A stretch of DNA of 64,000 nt from Hydrogenophilus sp. (GCA_020725265.1 DYFK01000002.1:124001-188000); one strand, 5' to 3'. Shown: positions 31,767 to 40,633, counted from the stretch's first letter. Notes: generated by a model from the letters alone, not told the origin. Made by a program: numbers and translations.

Positions 31767-32939
31767 TTATCCCAGAAAAGCACGGATCAGTCCCGCCAGC
31801 CGCTCGGTCAGCAGCGAGGCTTCCTCCCGGCCCATGACCAGCGGCGGCAACAGCCGGACCACATTGTCGGCGGTGACGTTGATCAGCAGCTTTTCCGCCA
31901 ATGCCCGGCTCACCAGCTCGGCGCACGGCCGATCCAGCTCGATTCCGACCATCAGTCCCTGCCCGCGGATGTCCTTGACCCCCTCCAGGCCGGCAAGGCG
32001 TTCGGACAGATCCTGCCGGATGAACGCGCCGAGTTCGGCGGCATTGGCCAGCAGTCCGTCGTCCTCCATCACCGCCAGTGTGGTCAGCGCGGCGACACAG
32101 GCCAGCGGCCCGCCGCCGAAGGTGGAGCCATGCTTGCCCGGAGTCAGGGTTTCGGCCGCGACGCCGCGCGCCAGACAGGCGCCGATGGGCACGCCGGAGC
32201 CCAACCCCTTCGCCAGGGTCATGACATCGGGCAGGATGCCGGCGTGCTGGAACGCGAACCAGGCACCGGTCCGGCCGATCCCGGTCTGCACCTCGTCCAG
32301 CATCAACAGCCAACCCTGGGCATCGCAGACGCGACGCAGTTCGGCCAGATAACCGGCCTCCGGAATCTGCACGCCGCCCTCGCCCTGATAGGGCTCGACC
32401 AGCACGGCGACGATGTTCTTGTGGTGCCCGGCGAGCATTTCCACCGCCTCGGCATCGCCGAACGGCACCCTCACGAAACCGGTGACCAGCGGTTCGAAAC
32501 CGGCCTGCACCTTGCGGTTGCCGGTGGCGGACAGGGTTGCCATGGTGCGGCCATGGAAGCTTTTTTCCATGACCACGATGGCCGGGTTCTCGACCCCCCG
32601 GTTATGGCCATGCAGGCGGGCGATCTTGATGGCGGCCTCATTGGCCTCCGCGCCCGAATTGCAGAAAAACGCCCTGGACAACCCGGACAGGGTGCACAGA
32701 CGCTCGGCGAGCAGCTCCTGCTCCGGAATCCGATAGATGTTCGAGGTATGGATCAATCTGCCGGCCTGCTCGCACAACGCCCGGGCAAGCCGGGGATGGG
32801 CATGGCCGAGACCATTGACGGCGACGCCCGCGAGGGCATCCAGATATTTCCCGCCGTCTCCGTCATACAGCCAGACCCCTTGGCCATGAGTGAAAGCCAG
32901 GGGCTGCCTGCCATAGGTTTGCATCAGATAGTCAGACAT
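31767..32939 (-). CDS. argD: Acetylornithine aminotransferase
   Basis: 390 residues from ATG 32939 (MSDYLMQTYGRQPLAFTHG). A class III aminotransferase with CNSGAEANEAAIKIAR, LDEVQTGIGRTG and the pyridoxal-phosphate Lys in TLAKGLGSGVPIGA. It makes N-acetylornithine in the arginine pathway. The frame stays open 24 codons upstream (to 33011) through a strong hairpin, which makes that extension unlikely to be protein. Confidence 0.96.
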   Translation of the reverse strand: MSDYLMQTYGRQPLAFTHGQGVWLYDGDGGKYLDALAGVAVNGLGHAHPRLARALCEQAGRLIHTSNIYRIPEQELLAERLCTLSGLSRAFFCNSGAEANEAAIKIARLHGHNRGVENPAIVVMEKSFHGRTMATLSATGNRKVQAGFEPLVTGFVRVPFGDAEAVEMLAGHHKNIVAVLVEPYQGEGGVQIPEAGYLAELRRVCDAQGWLLMLDEVQTGIGRTGAWFAFQHAGILPDVMTLAKGLGSGVPIGACLARGVAAETLTPGKHGSTFGGGPLACVAALTTLAVMEDDGLLANAAELGAFIRQDLSERLAGLEGVKDIRGQGLMVGIELDRPCAELVSRALAEKLLINVTADNVVRLLPPLVMGREEASLLTERLAGLIRAFLG

Positions 32940-32957
32940 ACGCGATTCAGCCGCTTG

Positions 32958-32988
32958 AAAAAAACACAACGGCGGCCCGGGCCGCCGT
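32958..32988 (-). terminator. Terminator-like hairpin upstream of argD
   Basis: A perfect palindrome (ACGGCGGCCC / GGGCCGCCGT, 32969-32988) is followed on the minus strand by TTGTG and seven T. It is a good intrinsic terminator, but it stands 19 bases before the argD start with no minus-strand gene visible upstream. It could attenuate the arginine operon or be the remnant of a lost gene's terminator. Confidence 0.65.
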
Positions 32989-33213
32989 GCGGAAAGGAGG
33001 AAACATACCATTATTCAAGGTCGAGAAAAATCATTTGCCATGGACGGCGGCCACATCGCGGCCGGAGCGTTGGCGGCCCGCGCGCGTCGACGCGCGGGCC
33101 TCGACGAGGACATGACTTGCCTCGGTTTTTCACCAAACTCCGCCGCCAACTTCGATATCCTGTCACTCCCTTTTGTCCTTCTCCTTTCCATGACTTTCCC
33201 CGCGAGGCCGACC
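32989..33213. other. Non-coding gap with inverted repeats between argD and the DUF1801 gene
   Basis: This stretch (up to 225 bases) holds a plus-strand AAAGGAGG (32993-33000) with no start codon at a suitable distance, and a second strong hairpin (GGCCCGCGCG at 33075-33084 paired with CGCGCGGGCC at 33091-33100, loop CGTCGA). No confident protein is visible. An ORF from 33040 runs into the DUF1801 frame but its first 58 codons look non-coding. Confidence 0.5.
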
Positions 33214-33591
33214 ATGACCAGGAAATCGGTGGACGATCTGCTTGAGGATGTCCGATTGATCAGCGAGGAGCGCCACGCGACCGTCCAGGCGGTGCGCGCG
33301 TTGGCCGCGAAACTGTTCACGCCGCTGGCCGAGGAAGTGAAGTACGGCGGCATCCTGTTCTCGTCGGGGGTGTCGTTCGGTGGCGTGTTCGCCTACCGGG
33401 ATCACGTCTCGGTGGAGTTCAGCCACGGCGCCGACATCGACGACGCGTTCGGCCATCTGGAGGGTAACGGCAAGTTCCGCCGGCACGTCAAGCTGCGGAC
33501 GGTGGCGGACATCGAGACGCGGCGGCTCGCCGACTACCTGCCGCTCGCGTGGAAAGCCGCCGAAACGGCCAGCCCCGGGTCGGGCCACTGA
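33214..33591 (+). CDS. DUF1801-like protein
   Basis: 125 residues from ATG 33214; ATG 33190 in the same frame is possible. The sequence has EEVKYGGILFSSGVSFGGVF and HVKLRTVADIETRRLADYL, the pattern of DUF1801 (YdhG/YjbR-like) proteins, with no known enzymatic role. It is the only plus-strand gene between argD and the TPP cluster and stands alone. It marks the left edge of what looks like an accessory patch. Confidence 0.72.
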   Translation: MTRKSVDDLLEDVRLISEERHATVQAVRALAAKLFTPLAEEVKYGGILFSSGVSFGGVFAYRDHVSVEFSHGADIDDAFGHLEGNGKFRRHVKLRTVADIETRRLADYLPLAWKAAETASPGSGH

Positions 33592-33775
33592 AGCCCCCGA
33601 CGGTGCGACGGTCGGGAACAGGTGGCCGGAGCGCGTCCGGCGCTAGCGCCCGGCAGGATCTGACGCGATGTGAAGCGGTCGATGCCTGTATCGACGTTCC
33701 ACGCCACCCCACCCCGGACGTCGACGCGCGCCAGCATCACCGTGCCTTTCGGGCCGGGCGCGGAAGTGTGGCCCA
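33592..33775. other. Non-coding gap after the DUF1801 gene
   Basis: 184 bases between convergent genes. A modest hairpin (CCCGAC / GTCGGG near 33594-33618) could end the DUF1801 transcript. A minus-strand frame here encodes residues in continuation of a different frame from the 107-residue gene but shows no recognisable domain. Confidence 0.35.
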
Positions 33776-34099
33776 TCAGGGCGCCGGATGGGCCTGGCGC
33801 GCGGACGCGGACACACGCGCCGGCCGCAACAGGATGTCGCCACTGCTGGCGTCGATCTCCGCGCCGCAATCCGGTGCTTTCTGGCGCGTCACTTCGTCGG
33901 CCAGGAATCGCAGAATCTCCGGACGGCGGGCATGCGCCCAGGGATGATGCCGAGCCCAGTGCTCGGCGTCGCCGCATTGGACGATGGCCACGACCTCGCC
34001 ACCGCCGAATTCCCAATGGCAATCCAGACGATTGCCATCCTCGCGGTAGACGACGGTGCCAGCTCGGCCACGCGACAGGATGGTGACGGCCCGATCCAT
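33776..34099 (-). CDS. Small protein of unknown function at the end of the TPP/GT/CapK-like cluster
   Basis: 107 residues; I do not recognise a named domain. It begins MDRAVTILSRGRAGTVVYRE, has an alternating beta-like core (NRLDCHWEFGGGEVVAIVQC) and a charged helix (RRPEILRFLADEVTRQKAPD) and ends with a loose Ala/Pro-rich tail. It starts 6 bases after the CapK-like gene on the same strand and so is probably the last gene of that operon. It could be a small accessory or binding protein. Confidence 0.6.
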   Translation of the reverse strand: MDRAVTILSRGRAGTVVYREDGNRLDCHWEFGGGEVVAIVQCGDAEHWARHHPWAHARRPEILRFLADEVTRQKAPDCGAEIDASSGDILLRPARVSASARQAHPAP

Positions 34100-34105
34100 A
34101 CCGGT

Positions 34106-35425
34106 TCAGGACGGCAGGCCGATGACGAAACGGTGCTTGCCGGACAGCGTGCGCGGGATGTCATCCAGGTAACGCACGCGCAGATGCATGCCCGGATCGA
34201 TGTCCTCGCGGATGCGGCGGGCGAGCGCGTCGATGTCGGCTGGCGGCGGCGGCGCGTCGACCACCAGATTGAGGTCGATGCGATCCGGCGCGCGCTGCAC
34301 CCACTGGTACTGGCGGACCCGCGTCCAGCCGTAGAGCAGACGATTGAAGTAGGACGGGTGGATGCGTTTGCCGTCACCGGCGCGGATCAGGTCGTTGCGC
34401 CGGCACATGCCCATTTCCATGAGCGGAAATGGCGAGCCGCAGTCGCACTCGCCGTCGAGCAGGCGGCCGCTGTCGCCGATGTCGTAGCGGATGAAGGGCA
34501 TTTGCCGGTTGGTCAGCGAGGTCACCAGCAGGCGGTCCTCGCCATCGACATGCCGCGACTCCAGCCAGACCAGGTCGGCGCACACATGCATGTGGCCGCG
34601 CCGGCACTCCCAGGCGATGTTGGGCACTTCGCGGCTGCCGTACTGGTTGAACACCCGGCAGCCGAAAGCGCGCCGCATCAGCTCGCGCTGGCTGTCGTCG
34701 AGCACTTCGGCGGTGGAATAGACGCCGATCAGGCTGGTCGGCATGGCCACGCGCTCGGCCAGCGCGAAGCGCGCGACTTCGGTCAGCGCCGAGGCGTAGC
34801 CCTGTAACAGCGTCGGCCGGTAACGCTGGATGAAGCGTGTCCAGGCATGCAGGTTGGCGGCGCTGTATTCCCAGGCGGGAATGGTCCGCTCGGCGGCGAT
34901 GAAATCCCCCAGACCGGCGCCGAATTGCCGGCCGAACACGCCGCCAGCGACGACATCCTGGCGGGCGCCCCAGAAATTGAGGATCTTCTGACCGGGCCGC
35001 CAGCCGGACATCATGTAGCCGCGCATCATGCCGGCGCGCATCAGTTCGTGCTTGGCGTCGTCGTACCAGAACGCCAGCGGCTGGCCGGTGGAACCGCCGG
35101 TGTGACCGATCCGGGCCTGGACGCGATCGGCGTCGCGCGCGAGCAGGTCGTCGAGATGATCGCGCACGGCATCCTTGGTCAGGACCGGCAGATCCTCGAT
35201 ATCGACCCGGCCGCGCGCGGCGGCGGCCTTCACCCCGGCATCCAGGCGCGCCGCGTAATACGGTACGTTGGCGCCGGCGTGCGCGACCAGGGCGGCGAGC
35301 TCGGTGGCCCGCCGATCGAGCAGTTCGCGCCGACTCAGCGCCTGGTTGACCAGCAACCGGTCGAGCAGCGCGTGGCGCGCCGGCAAGCGGCGCCGATTGA
35401 GCCAGCCACGCAGGCTCGCGATCAT
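34106..35425 (-). CDS. CapK/phenylacetate-CoA-ligase-like adenylate-forming enzyme
   Basis: 439 residues from ATG 35425, overlapping the GT-like gene stop (ATGA). AMP-binding core HTGGSTGQPLAFWYDD (TGGSTG 109-114), YGSREVPNIAWECRRGH near 265, and the hinge region DIGDSGRLLDGECDCGSPFP. This is the ANL-like family of PaaK and CapK, in which members adenylate carboxylic acids or take part in capsule-type polysaccharide assembly. The substrate cannot be read from sequence. Neighbours (TPP enzyme, GT2-like protein) point to biosynthesis or attachment of an acid rather than catabolism; no phenylacetate genes are near. Confidence 0.82.
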   Translation of the reverse strand: MIASLRGWLNRRRLPARHALLDRLLVNQALSRRELLDRRATELAALVAHAGANVPYYAARLDAGVKAAAARGRVDIEDLPVLTKDAVRDHLDDLLARDADRVQARIGHTGGSTGQPLAFWYDDAKHELMRAGMMRGYMMSGWRPGQKILNFWGARQDVVAGGVFGRQFGAGLGDFIAAERTIPAWEYSAANLHAWTRFIQRYRPTLLQGYASALTEVARFALAERVAMPTSLIGVYSTAEVLDDSQRELMRRAFGCRVFNQYGSREVPNIAWECRRGHMHVCADLVWLESRHVDGEDRLLVTSLTNRQMPFIRYDIGDSGRLLDGECDCGSPFPLMEMGMCRRNDLIRAGDGKRIHPSYFNRLLYGWTRVRQYQWVQRAPDRIDLNLVVDAPPPPADIDALARRIREDIDPGMHLRVRYLDDIPRTLSGKHRFVIGLPS

Positions 35426-37176
35426 GACCCGCGCAGTATCGCCAGCGCTTGGCGCCAGGCTGCTCGGTCGTCTTCGTAAGCGGCCAGGGCGGCGCATTGG
35501 CGGGCACGCCAGTCAGCGCGCGCGGTCTCGGCCTCGATGCGGGCCAGACAGGGCGAATCGAGACCGAAGTGGAAATCCAGATTGGCGACGAAGGCGCGGA
35601 AATCGGCGCGCGCGTCAGTCAGACCGGGCTCGGCCTGCCACCAGCGCCCGGGATCGTCGAACAGGGCCACGAGCTCGCCCAGGCGAGCTCGGATGCCAGC
35701 ATGACGGGCTCGGTACTTCTCGGTCATTTCCCGCTGCGTGGCGGCCAGCGTGGCATCCAGTTCGGCGACCGCCAGCCGCCGCCCGGGGAAACCGCGCGCG
35801 GTCAGGCGCTCCATGGCAAACAGCATGACATCGCCGTGGAACTGGCGTTCGAACTCATCGCACAGATCCACGCGTTCGCGTTCGCCACGCACGCCGGGAC
35901 GAAATTCCGAAACGCCGGTCCCGGCGACGGTGCGCCGGTGCAGCATGGGCAGGTTGACGGAGACGAAACGCCCACCCAGTTCCGCGCGCAGCATGCGCCC
36001 CATGGTCGGCCCGGACATGCGCAGGCGCAACGGCGCGAACGGGATGAACCAGTCGAGCGCGTCCGGCCGGAACGCGTAGTTGCCGGTGTAAACGGTACGC
36101 GCCGGCTGGATGCTGGCGCGGACGTCCTGATGCCGGTACCAGGTCACCCGGGTGGGGTGTTCGCCATGGAAAAAGCCACGCAGGCGGCCGGCGAATTCGG
36201 TGAAACCATCGATGTTGGTGGGGGTGCCCGGATGCTCGCAGCGGTATCGGTAGACTTCGACCGGCGGCTGGAAGCCGAACAGATCGGCCATGTCATGATA
36301 GGCCGCCTCCCCGGAACCGCGGGTGTCGGTGACCGGCTGCCGGTAGGGCGCGTCCGGGACGCCGACGGCCATCTCTCGCAGGAAGGCGATGACGTCGTCG
36401 AGAAAATTTCCGGCCATCACCGCCGGCGACACCGGCGGATCGCCCACCACCTTGCCGGTGAGCACATCGGCGTCGGTTTCCGAGAACACCGCGTCGAGCA
36501 GGAAGAACACATTGAGCGCGCAGACCTCGTGGCCGCCGCCGGCACCGGCCACCTTGACCCGGAACAGTTGATCGCCGTCGACGGTCAGGCAGATCAGGCG
36601 CGGCCGCCGCGCGGCCAGCTCGGCGACGCGCAGATAGGCGACGTTGCGCATCATGGCCTGACCCTTGTGGCCGAAATCGTCGCGCCGGTGGCGGCCGATG
36701 CTGCCGCTCAGGTCGAGGCCGTCCAGACGGTCGAGCAGCGCCAGTTGCTGGTCGAGGCCGAAATATTCGACCGCCAGGCCACGCGCGCCGAATTCGCCGG
36801 CGAGGGCGCGATGGGCGTCGCGGGCACCGGCCGTTCGGCTGTCGTCGGCAAGCAGCACGCTGACCTTGTTACCGCCACCGTAACCGAAAGCCTGGCATTG
36901 CTCGTCCAGGCTATCCAGGCAGGCACGGGTCTGGCGCGGGTTATCGGCGACCGGGATGACGACCACGAAATCATGACGATCGTCATCACCCGCCTCGGCG
37001 AGCGCGGCTTCCAGTTCACGGTAGGCGGCCCGCAACGGCGGCAGCAGGTCCGGGTCGAAGTCCGTCGACCAGAACGCGCGCTCCAGGCGCTCGACGGCGG
37101 CGCGCCGGGCGGCGAGATCGGAATCCGGCGCGCCCGCCAGGCGGTCAGCGCGCCGACAAATAGCGGGGGAAGGCAT
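35422..37176 (-). CDS. Large GT2-fold-like protein, function unknown
   Basis: 584 residues from ATG 37176 (ATG 37197 possible). After a helical first 65 residues comes HDFVVVIPVADNPRQTRACL, typical of the nucleotide-sugar-binding start of a GT2 glycosyltransferase, then LLADDS and TVDGDQLFRV (DGD at 200-202), a possible metal-binding DxD. The remainder (WYRHQDVRAS, FRPDALDWFIPFAPLRLRMS) is rich in aromatic and Arg residues and ends in a helical bundle. I do not recognise a named family. It overlaps the TPP gene by 32 bases and the CapK-like gene by 4. A glycosyltransferase is the best guess, with moderate support. Confidence 0.65.
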   Translation of the reverse strand: MPSPAICRRADRLAGAPDSDLAARRAAVERLERAFWSTDFDPDLLPPLRAAYRELEAALAEAGDDDRHDFVVVIPVADNPRQTRACLDSLDEQCQAFGYGGGNKVSVLLADDSRTAGARDAHRALAGEFGARGLAVEYFGLDQQLALLDRLDGLDLSGSIGRHRRDDFGHKGQAMMRNVAYLRVAELAARRPRLICLTVDGDQLFRVKVAGAGGGHEVCALNVFFLLDAVFSETDADVLTGKVVGDPPVSPAVMAGNFLDDVIAFLREMAVGVPDAPYRQPVTDTRGSGEAAYHDMADLFGFQPPVEVYRYRCEHPGTPTNIDGFTEFAGRLRGFFHGEHPTRVTWYRHQDVRASIQPARTVYTGNYAFRPDALDWFIPFAPLRLRMSGPTMGRMLRAELGGRFVSVNLPMLHRRTVAGTGVSEFRPGVRGERERVDLCDEFERQFHGDVMLFAMERLTARGFPGRRLAVAELDATLAATQREMTEKYRARHAGIRARLGELVALFDDPGRWWQAEPGLTDARADFRAFVANLDFHFGLDSPCLARIEAETARADWRARQCAALAAYEDDRAAWRQALAILRGS

Positions 37177-38818
37177 CCTTGTCCAACGGAATTTCAATCA
37201 GGTTGATGGCGTTTTCCAGATCCGCCTCGGCGAACAGCGCGTCGATCGCCGCCTCGCTATCCAGTAGGTAATGTTGGATGCCGAACGACGCGGCCAGCAA
37301 CCGGAAATCCGGATTGACGAAATCGCAATCCAGGTAGCGTTCGCCGTAAAGCTGGAACTGGTTCTTGCGGATCAGGCCCATGGTGCCGTTGTTGATGAGC
37401 ACGACGTTGAGCGGGATGCCGTAATTGACGGCGGTCATCAGCTCCATGCCGCACATCTGGAAACCACCGTCGCCGAGAATGGCGAAGGCCGGGCCGCCGC
37501 GCGCGTGGAAACGCGCGCCGATGGCGGCCGGAATGGCGTGGCCGAGCGAGGAAATGCCGGAGTTCGGGAAATAATGGTTGGCGTGGGAGACGTCGAGGTA
37601 GTTCTGCGCGAACACGATGTTGTCATCGAAGATCAGGGCGTCGCGCGGAAACCGCCTGGCCAGGCTGGCATGAAAGTGGCGGATCAGGTGGAACGCGTCG
37701 GCATCGGCGTCGGCCTCCGGAGCCGCTGGCGCTGTCCGACCGGCGCGATGCCCGGCCAGACGGCCGAGACGGGCATCGACGGCGGCGGCGTCGGGGGCCG
37801 GCGTCGCCAGCAGCTCGTCGAGCACGGCGCGGACATCGCCATGGATCGCCAGATCCGGCCGGAATACCCGGCCGAGCCGGGCGGAGTCGCGATCGACCTG
37901 GACAACCCGCTTGCCGGCAAGCAGGCGCGGATCCCACAAATAACTGGTGCGTTCGTTGAAACCGGCGCCGAGGAAGATCACCAGATCGGCGGCCTCGACG
38001 ATGTAGCGATAGGCGTCGCCATTGGAAGTGACGCCCAGGCAGCCAAGCGACAGCGCCGTGCCCTCGGCGACCACGCCCTTGCCCTTGAGGCTGGTGGCGA
38101 CCGGGATGCCCAGACGCTCGCTCAGCCTGGCCACCTGCTCGCGGGCACCGGCCTGGATGCAGCCATAGCCGGCGACGATGACCGGCGCCTCGGCGCGCTC
38201 GATCAGCGCGGCCAGCGCCGCCACCGGCGCGGGCACCAACGCGTCGGCGTCGATGCGCGGCAGGGGGAGCGGATCGTCGAGCACGCAATCGTCGACGCTC
38301 TCCTTCTGCACGTTGTAGGGCACGCTCAGCAACACCGGTCCGGGCTCCGGCCCGAGCAACGCGCGCGTGGCCTGGTTGAGCACCTGGCCGAGGTAATCGG
38401 TGCGTTCGATCAACTTGCGGTAGCGGGTGATACCGGAGAACAGCAGGATCTGATCGATGGCGCCGCCCTCGCCCGAGCTTTCCTGAAGGCCGCCCTTGCC
38501 GAAGAAATAGGTCGGCGTTTCGCCGGTGATGGCAAGCACCGGCTGGCGTTCGGCATGGGCGTTGGCGATGCCGGTGACCAGGTTGGTGGCACCCGGCCCG
38601 GCGGTGGCGATGCAGGCCGCGACCCGGCCCGAGACCCGGGCGTAGCCGCCGGCCATGAAGGCGGCGCCCTGTTCGTGCTTGACCAGCACGGTCCTCACCG
38701 GGGAATCGCGGAGGCGGTCGTAGATTGGCAGAACATGGGCGCCCGGCATGCCGAACACGACTTCGACGCCCAGACGCCCCAGATACCTGACCAGCAATTC
38801 GCTGACGGAAACTTGCAT
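37145..38818 (-). CDS. Thiamine-diphosphate-dependent enzyme of the acetolactate synthase family
   Basis: 557 residues. The N-terminal PYR domain has the cofactor-activating Glu49 in KHEQGAAFMAGGYAR; a central Rossmann-like domain follows (APVIVAGYGCI), and the C-terminal PP domain has the metal/TPP motif GDGGFQM near residue 448 ending in LINNGTMG. The family decarboxylates 2-oxo acids and transfers the activated aldehyde. It is not housekeeping IlvB: no small ilvH subunit, ilvC or ilvD is nearby, and it heads an overlapping operon with GT-like and CapK-like genes. The actual substrate is unknown. Confidence 0.85.
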   Translation of the reverse strand: MQVSVSELLVRYLGRLGVEVVFGMPGAHVLPIYDRLRDSPVRTVLVKHEQGAAFMAGGYARVSGRVAACIATAGPGATNLVTGIANAHAERQPVLAITGETPTYFFGKGGLQESSGEGGAIDQILLFSGITRYRKLIERTDYLGQVLNQATRALLGPEPGPVLLSVPYNVQKESVDDCVLDDPLPLPRIDADALVPAPVAALAALIERAEAPVIVAGYGCIQAGAREQVARLSERLGIPVATSLKGKGVVAEGTALSLGCLGVTSNGDAYRYIVEAADLVIFLGAGFNERTSYLWDPRLLAGKRVVQVDRDSARLGRVFRPDLAIHGDVRAVLDELLATPAPDAAAVDARLGRLAGHRAGRTAPAAPEADADADAFHLIRHFHASLARRFPRDALIFDDNIVFAQNYLDVSHANHYFPNSGISSLGHAIPAAIGARFHARGGPAFAILGDGGFQMCGMELMTAVNYGIPLNVVLINNGTMGLIRKNQFQLYGERYLDCDFVNPDFRLLAASFGIQHYLLDSEAAIDALFAEADLENAINLIEIPLDKDAFPRYLSAR

Positions 38819-38945
38819 ATCGTGGTCACGACACGGCCGGCGAACCCCGGCGACGCGTCATGGTGGAGCAACGGAAACGTCGGATTTGAGCACAACAACG
38901 CGGATGCGGGAACCTCGCCGGAACCATGGGCTTTCCGGCGCCGGC

Positions 38946-39587
38946 TCAACTGATCTTGACCACGATGTCATGCAGGGTGTTGGCGCAATGCGCCATGCGG
39001 TCGGCGGCGCGCGCCTGATGCTGGTAGATCTCGCGGCGCTTGAACATGTTCAGGTAATCATCGCCCCGGAACAACTCGCCGAGCGCCTTGCGGTACAGCT
39101 TTTCCACGCGCCGATGCGCCTTGCGCGCGGCGTCCGCCGACAAAGCGGCGTCCGGTGCCCGGCTGCCGAGCAGTTCGAACCCCTGCACCAGCGCCTGCAC
39201 GCCCTCGCGCAGGCAGGCGGCCATCTCGTAAGTGAACGGGTCGGGCGCCACCCCCAGCACATCCATCTCGCAGACCGTGTCCTTGCAGTAATTGACGATC
39301 TCGTCGAGATCCATGATCGCCCGGTAGATGTCCTCGCGGTCGATCGGCGTGGAAAAAGCTTCGTTCAGCGTGTGGATGTTGCCGACCTTGATGACGTCCG
39401 CCTCGTGTTCGTCCTTCTTGATCCGCCTGGCGATCTCGCTGTCGCTGGTGCCCATGAAATCGACCAGCAGATTGACCGTGTGCATGACCTGCCCGGCCTG
39501 CACGCTGAGCAGGTGGAAGAAATCCGGCGCTTTCGGGAATACGTGGTCGAGGATCTTGTGGACGACGGAGTGGTTGGCGACGCTCAT
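38946..39587 (-). CDS. DUF47 family PhoU-like protein
   Basis: 213 residues, all helical. Motifs EHEADVIKVGNIHTLNEAFS, DREDIYRAIMDLDEIVNYCK and AADRMAHCANTLHDIVVKIS are those of the TIGR00153/PhoU-like group that works with Pit phosphate transporters. The ATG overlaps the transporter stop by 4 bases (ATGA). It probably controls or stabilises the transporter. There is a weak hairpin downstream of its stop (CCGGAA/TTCCGG). Confidence 0.93.
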   Translation of the reverse strand: MSVANHSVVHKILDHVFPKAPDFFHLLSVQAGQVMHTVNLLVDFMGTSDSEIARRIKKDEHEADVIKVGNIHTLNEAFSTPIDREDIYRAIMDLDEIVNYCKDTVCEMDVLGVAPDPFTYEMAACLREGVQALVQGFELLGSRAPDAALSADAARKAHRRVEKLYRKALGELFRGDDYLNMFKRREIYQHQARAADRMAHCANTLHDIVVKIS

Positions 39588-40633
39588 GGAGTCCCCCGGT
39601 TGGCGATGGTGAAGGTCAGGGCGTAGACGATAGCGGCCATCAGGCCGGCGGCCGGCATGGTGACGACCCAGGTGGTGACGATTTCGCGGGCCTTGCTCCA
39701 ACGTACCGAGCGCGGATGCTCGGAAGCGCCGATGCCCATGATCGACGACGCCACCACATGCGTGGTCGACACCGGCGCGCCGACCAGCGACGCGGACAGG
39801 ATCACGCTCGCGGACGTCAGTTGCGAATCCAGCGCGTGCAGGGGCCGCACCTTGTAGATGGCGAACCCGAGCGTCCGCACGATGCGCCAGCCGCCAGACA
39901 GGATGCCGAGCGTGAGCGCGCCGGCGCAGGCGAACACTACCCAGAGCGGCACCGCGAACACCTCGATATGACCGCCCAGCAACAACACCAGGGTCAGGAT
40001 GCCCATGCTCTTCTGGGCATCGTTGGCGCCGTGCGAGAACGCCAGGACGGCGGCGGTGAAATACTGCGCCCAGCGCAGCGGCCGGTTGACGCGTGGCCGG
40101 GCGGCGCGAAACACCAGATTGAACAGCCGGTGCAGACCATAACCGACGACGAAACCGAGCAACGGCGACAGGATCAGGCCGAGCAGGACCATGGTCACGC
40201 CGGTGACGCGGCCATGTCGGAACAGCTCACCGAAACCCCAGGCGACATGGTCGACACCGACCGCCAACAGCACCGCGCCGATCAGGCCGCCAACCAGCGC
40301 ATGCGACGACGACGACGGAATACCGCGCCACCAGGTCACCAGATTCCAGACGATGGCGCCGGCCAGACCGCTGACCAGCACGGTCAGCGACATCACGCGC
40401 GGCAGGTCGTCGAGCACGACGAACTTGCCGATGGTGTTGGCGACCGCGGTGCCGCCGAGCAGCGGCCCGAGAAACTCGAAGAATCCGATCAGGACCACCG
40501 CCTGCGCCGGCCGCATCGCGCGCGAGGCGACCACGGTGGCGAGGATGTTGGCGGCATCATGGAAACCGTTGGTGTAATCGAACACCAATACGATGACGAC
40601 CGCCAGAATGGTCAGCAGCGCCAGGGCTTCCAT
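39584..40633 (-). CDS. Inorganic phosphate transporter, Pit family
   Basis: 349 residues with about ten membrane helices. The duplicated PiT signature is visible in FDYTNGFHDAANILATVVAS near the N-terminus and FSHGANDAQKSMGILTLVLL in the second half. It carries phosphate (probably as metal phosphate) with protons across the inner membrane. It is coupled to the DUF47 gene downstream. Confidence 0.95.
   Translation of the reverse strand: MEALALLTILAVVIVLVFDYTNGFHDAANILATVVASRAMRPAQAVVLIGFFEFLGPLLGGTAVANTIGKFVVLDDLPRVMSLTVLVSGLAGAIVWNLVTWWRGIPSSSSHALVGGLIGAVLLAVGVDHVAWGFGELFRHGRVTGVTMVLLGLILSPLLGFVVGYGLHRLFNLVFRAARPRVNRPLRWAQYFTAAVLAFSHGANDAQKSMGILTLVLLLGGHIEVFAVPLWVVFACAGALTLGILSGGWRIVRTLGFAIYKVRPLHALDSQLTSASVILSASLVGAPVSTTHVVASSIMGIGASEHPRSVRWSKAREIVTTWVVTMPAAGLMAAIVYALTFTIANRGTP

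Noticed and set aside
32940-33011. 24-codon upstream extension of argD (possible Arg-containing leader peptide, two Arg codons)
   Set aside because: It runs through a perfect terminator hairpin and only two adjacent Arg codons are present, too few for a convincing attenuation peptide. The region is kept as a regulatory finding instead.
33000-33213. rpsT-like ribosomal protein gene before argD
   Set aside because: Neither strand encodes the basic Lys/Arg/Ala sequence of S20; only the terminator-like hairpin is present.
34374-35507. 377-codon alternative frame over the CapK-like gene
   Set aside because: Arg/Pro/Ala-rich shadow frame with no domains; the overlapping frame has the complete adenylate-forming motifs.
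37271-38953. 560-codon plus-strand frame opposite the TPP enzyme
   Set aside because: No recognisable motif; it mirrors the codon bias of the clearly coding minus strand.
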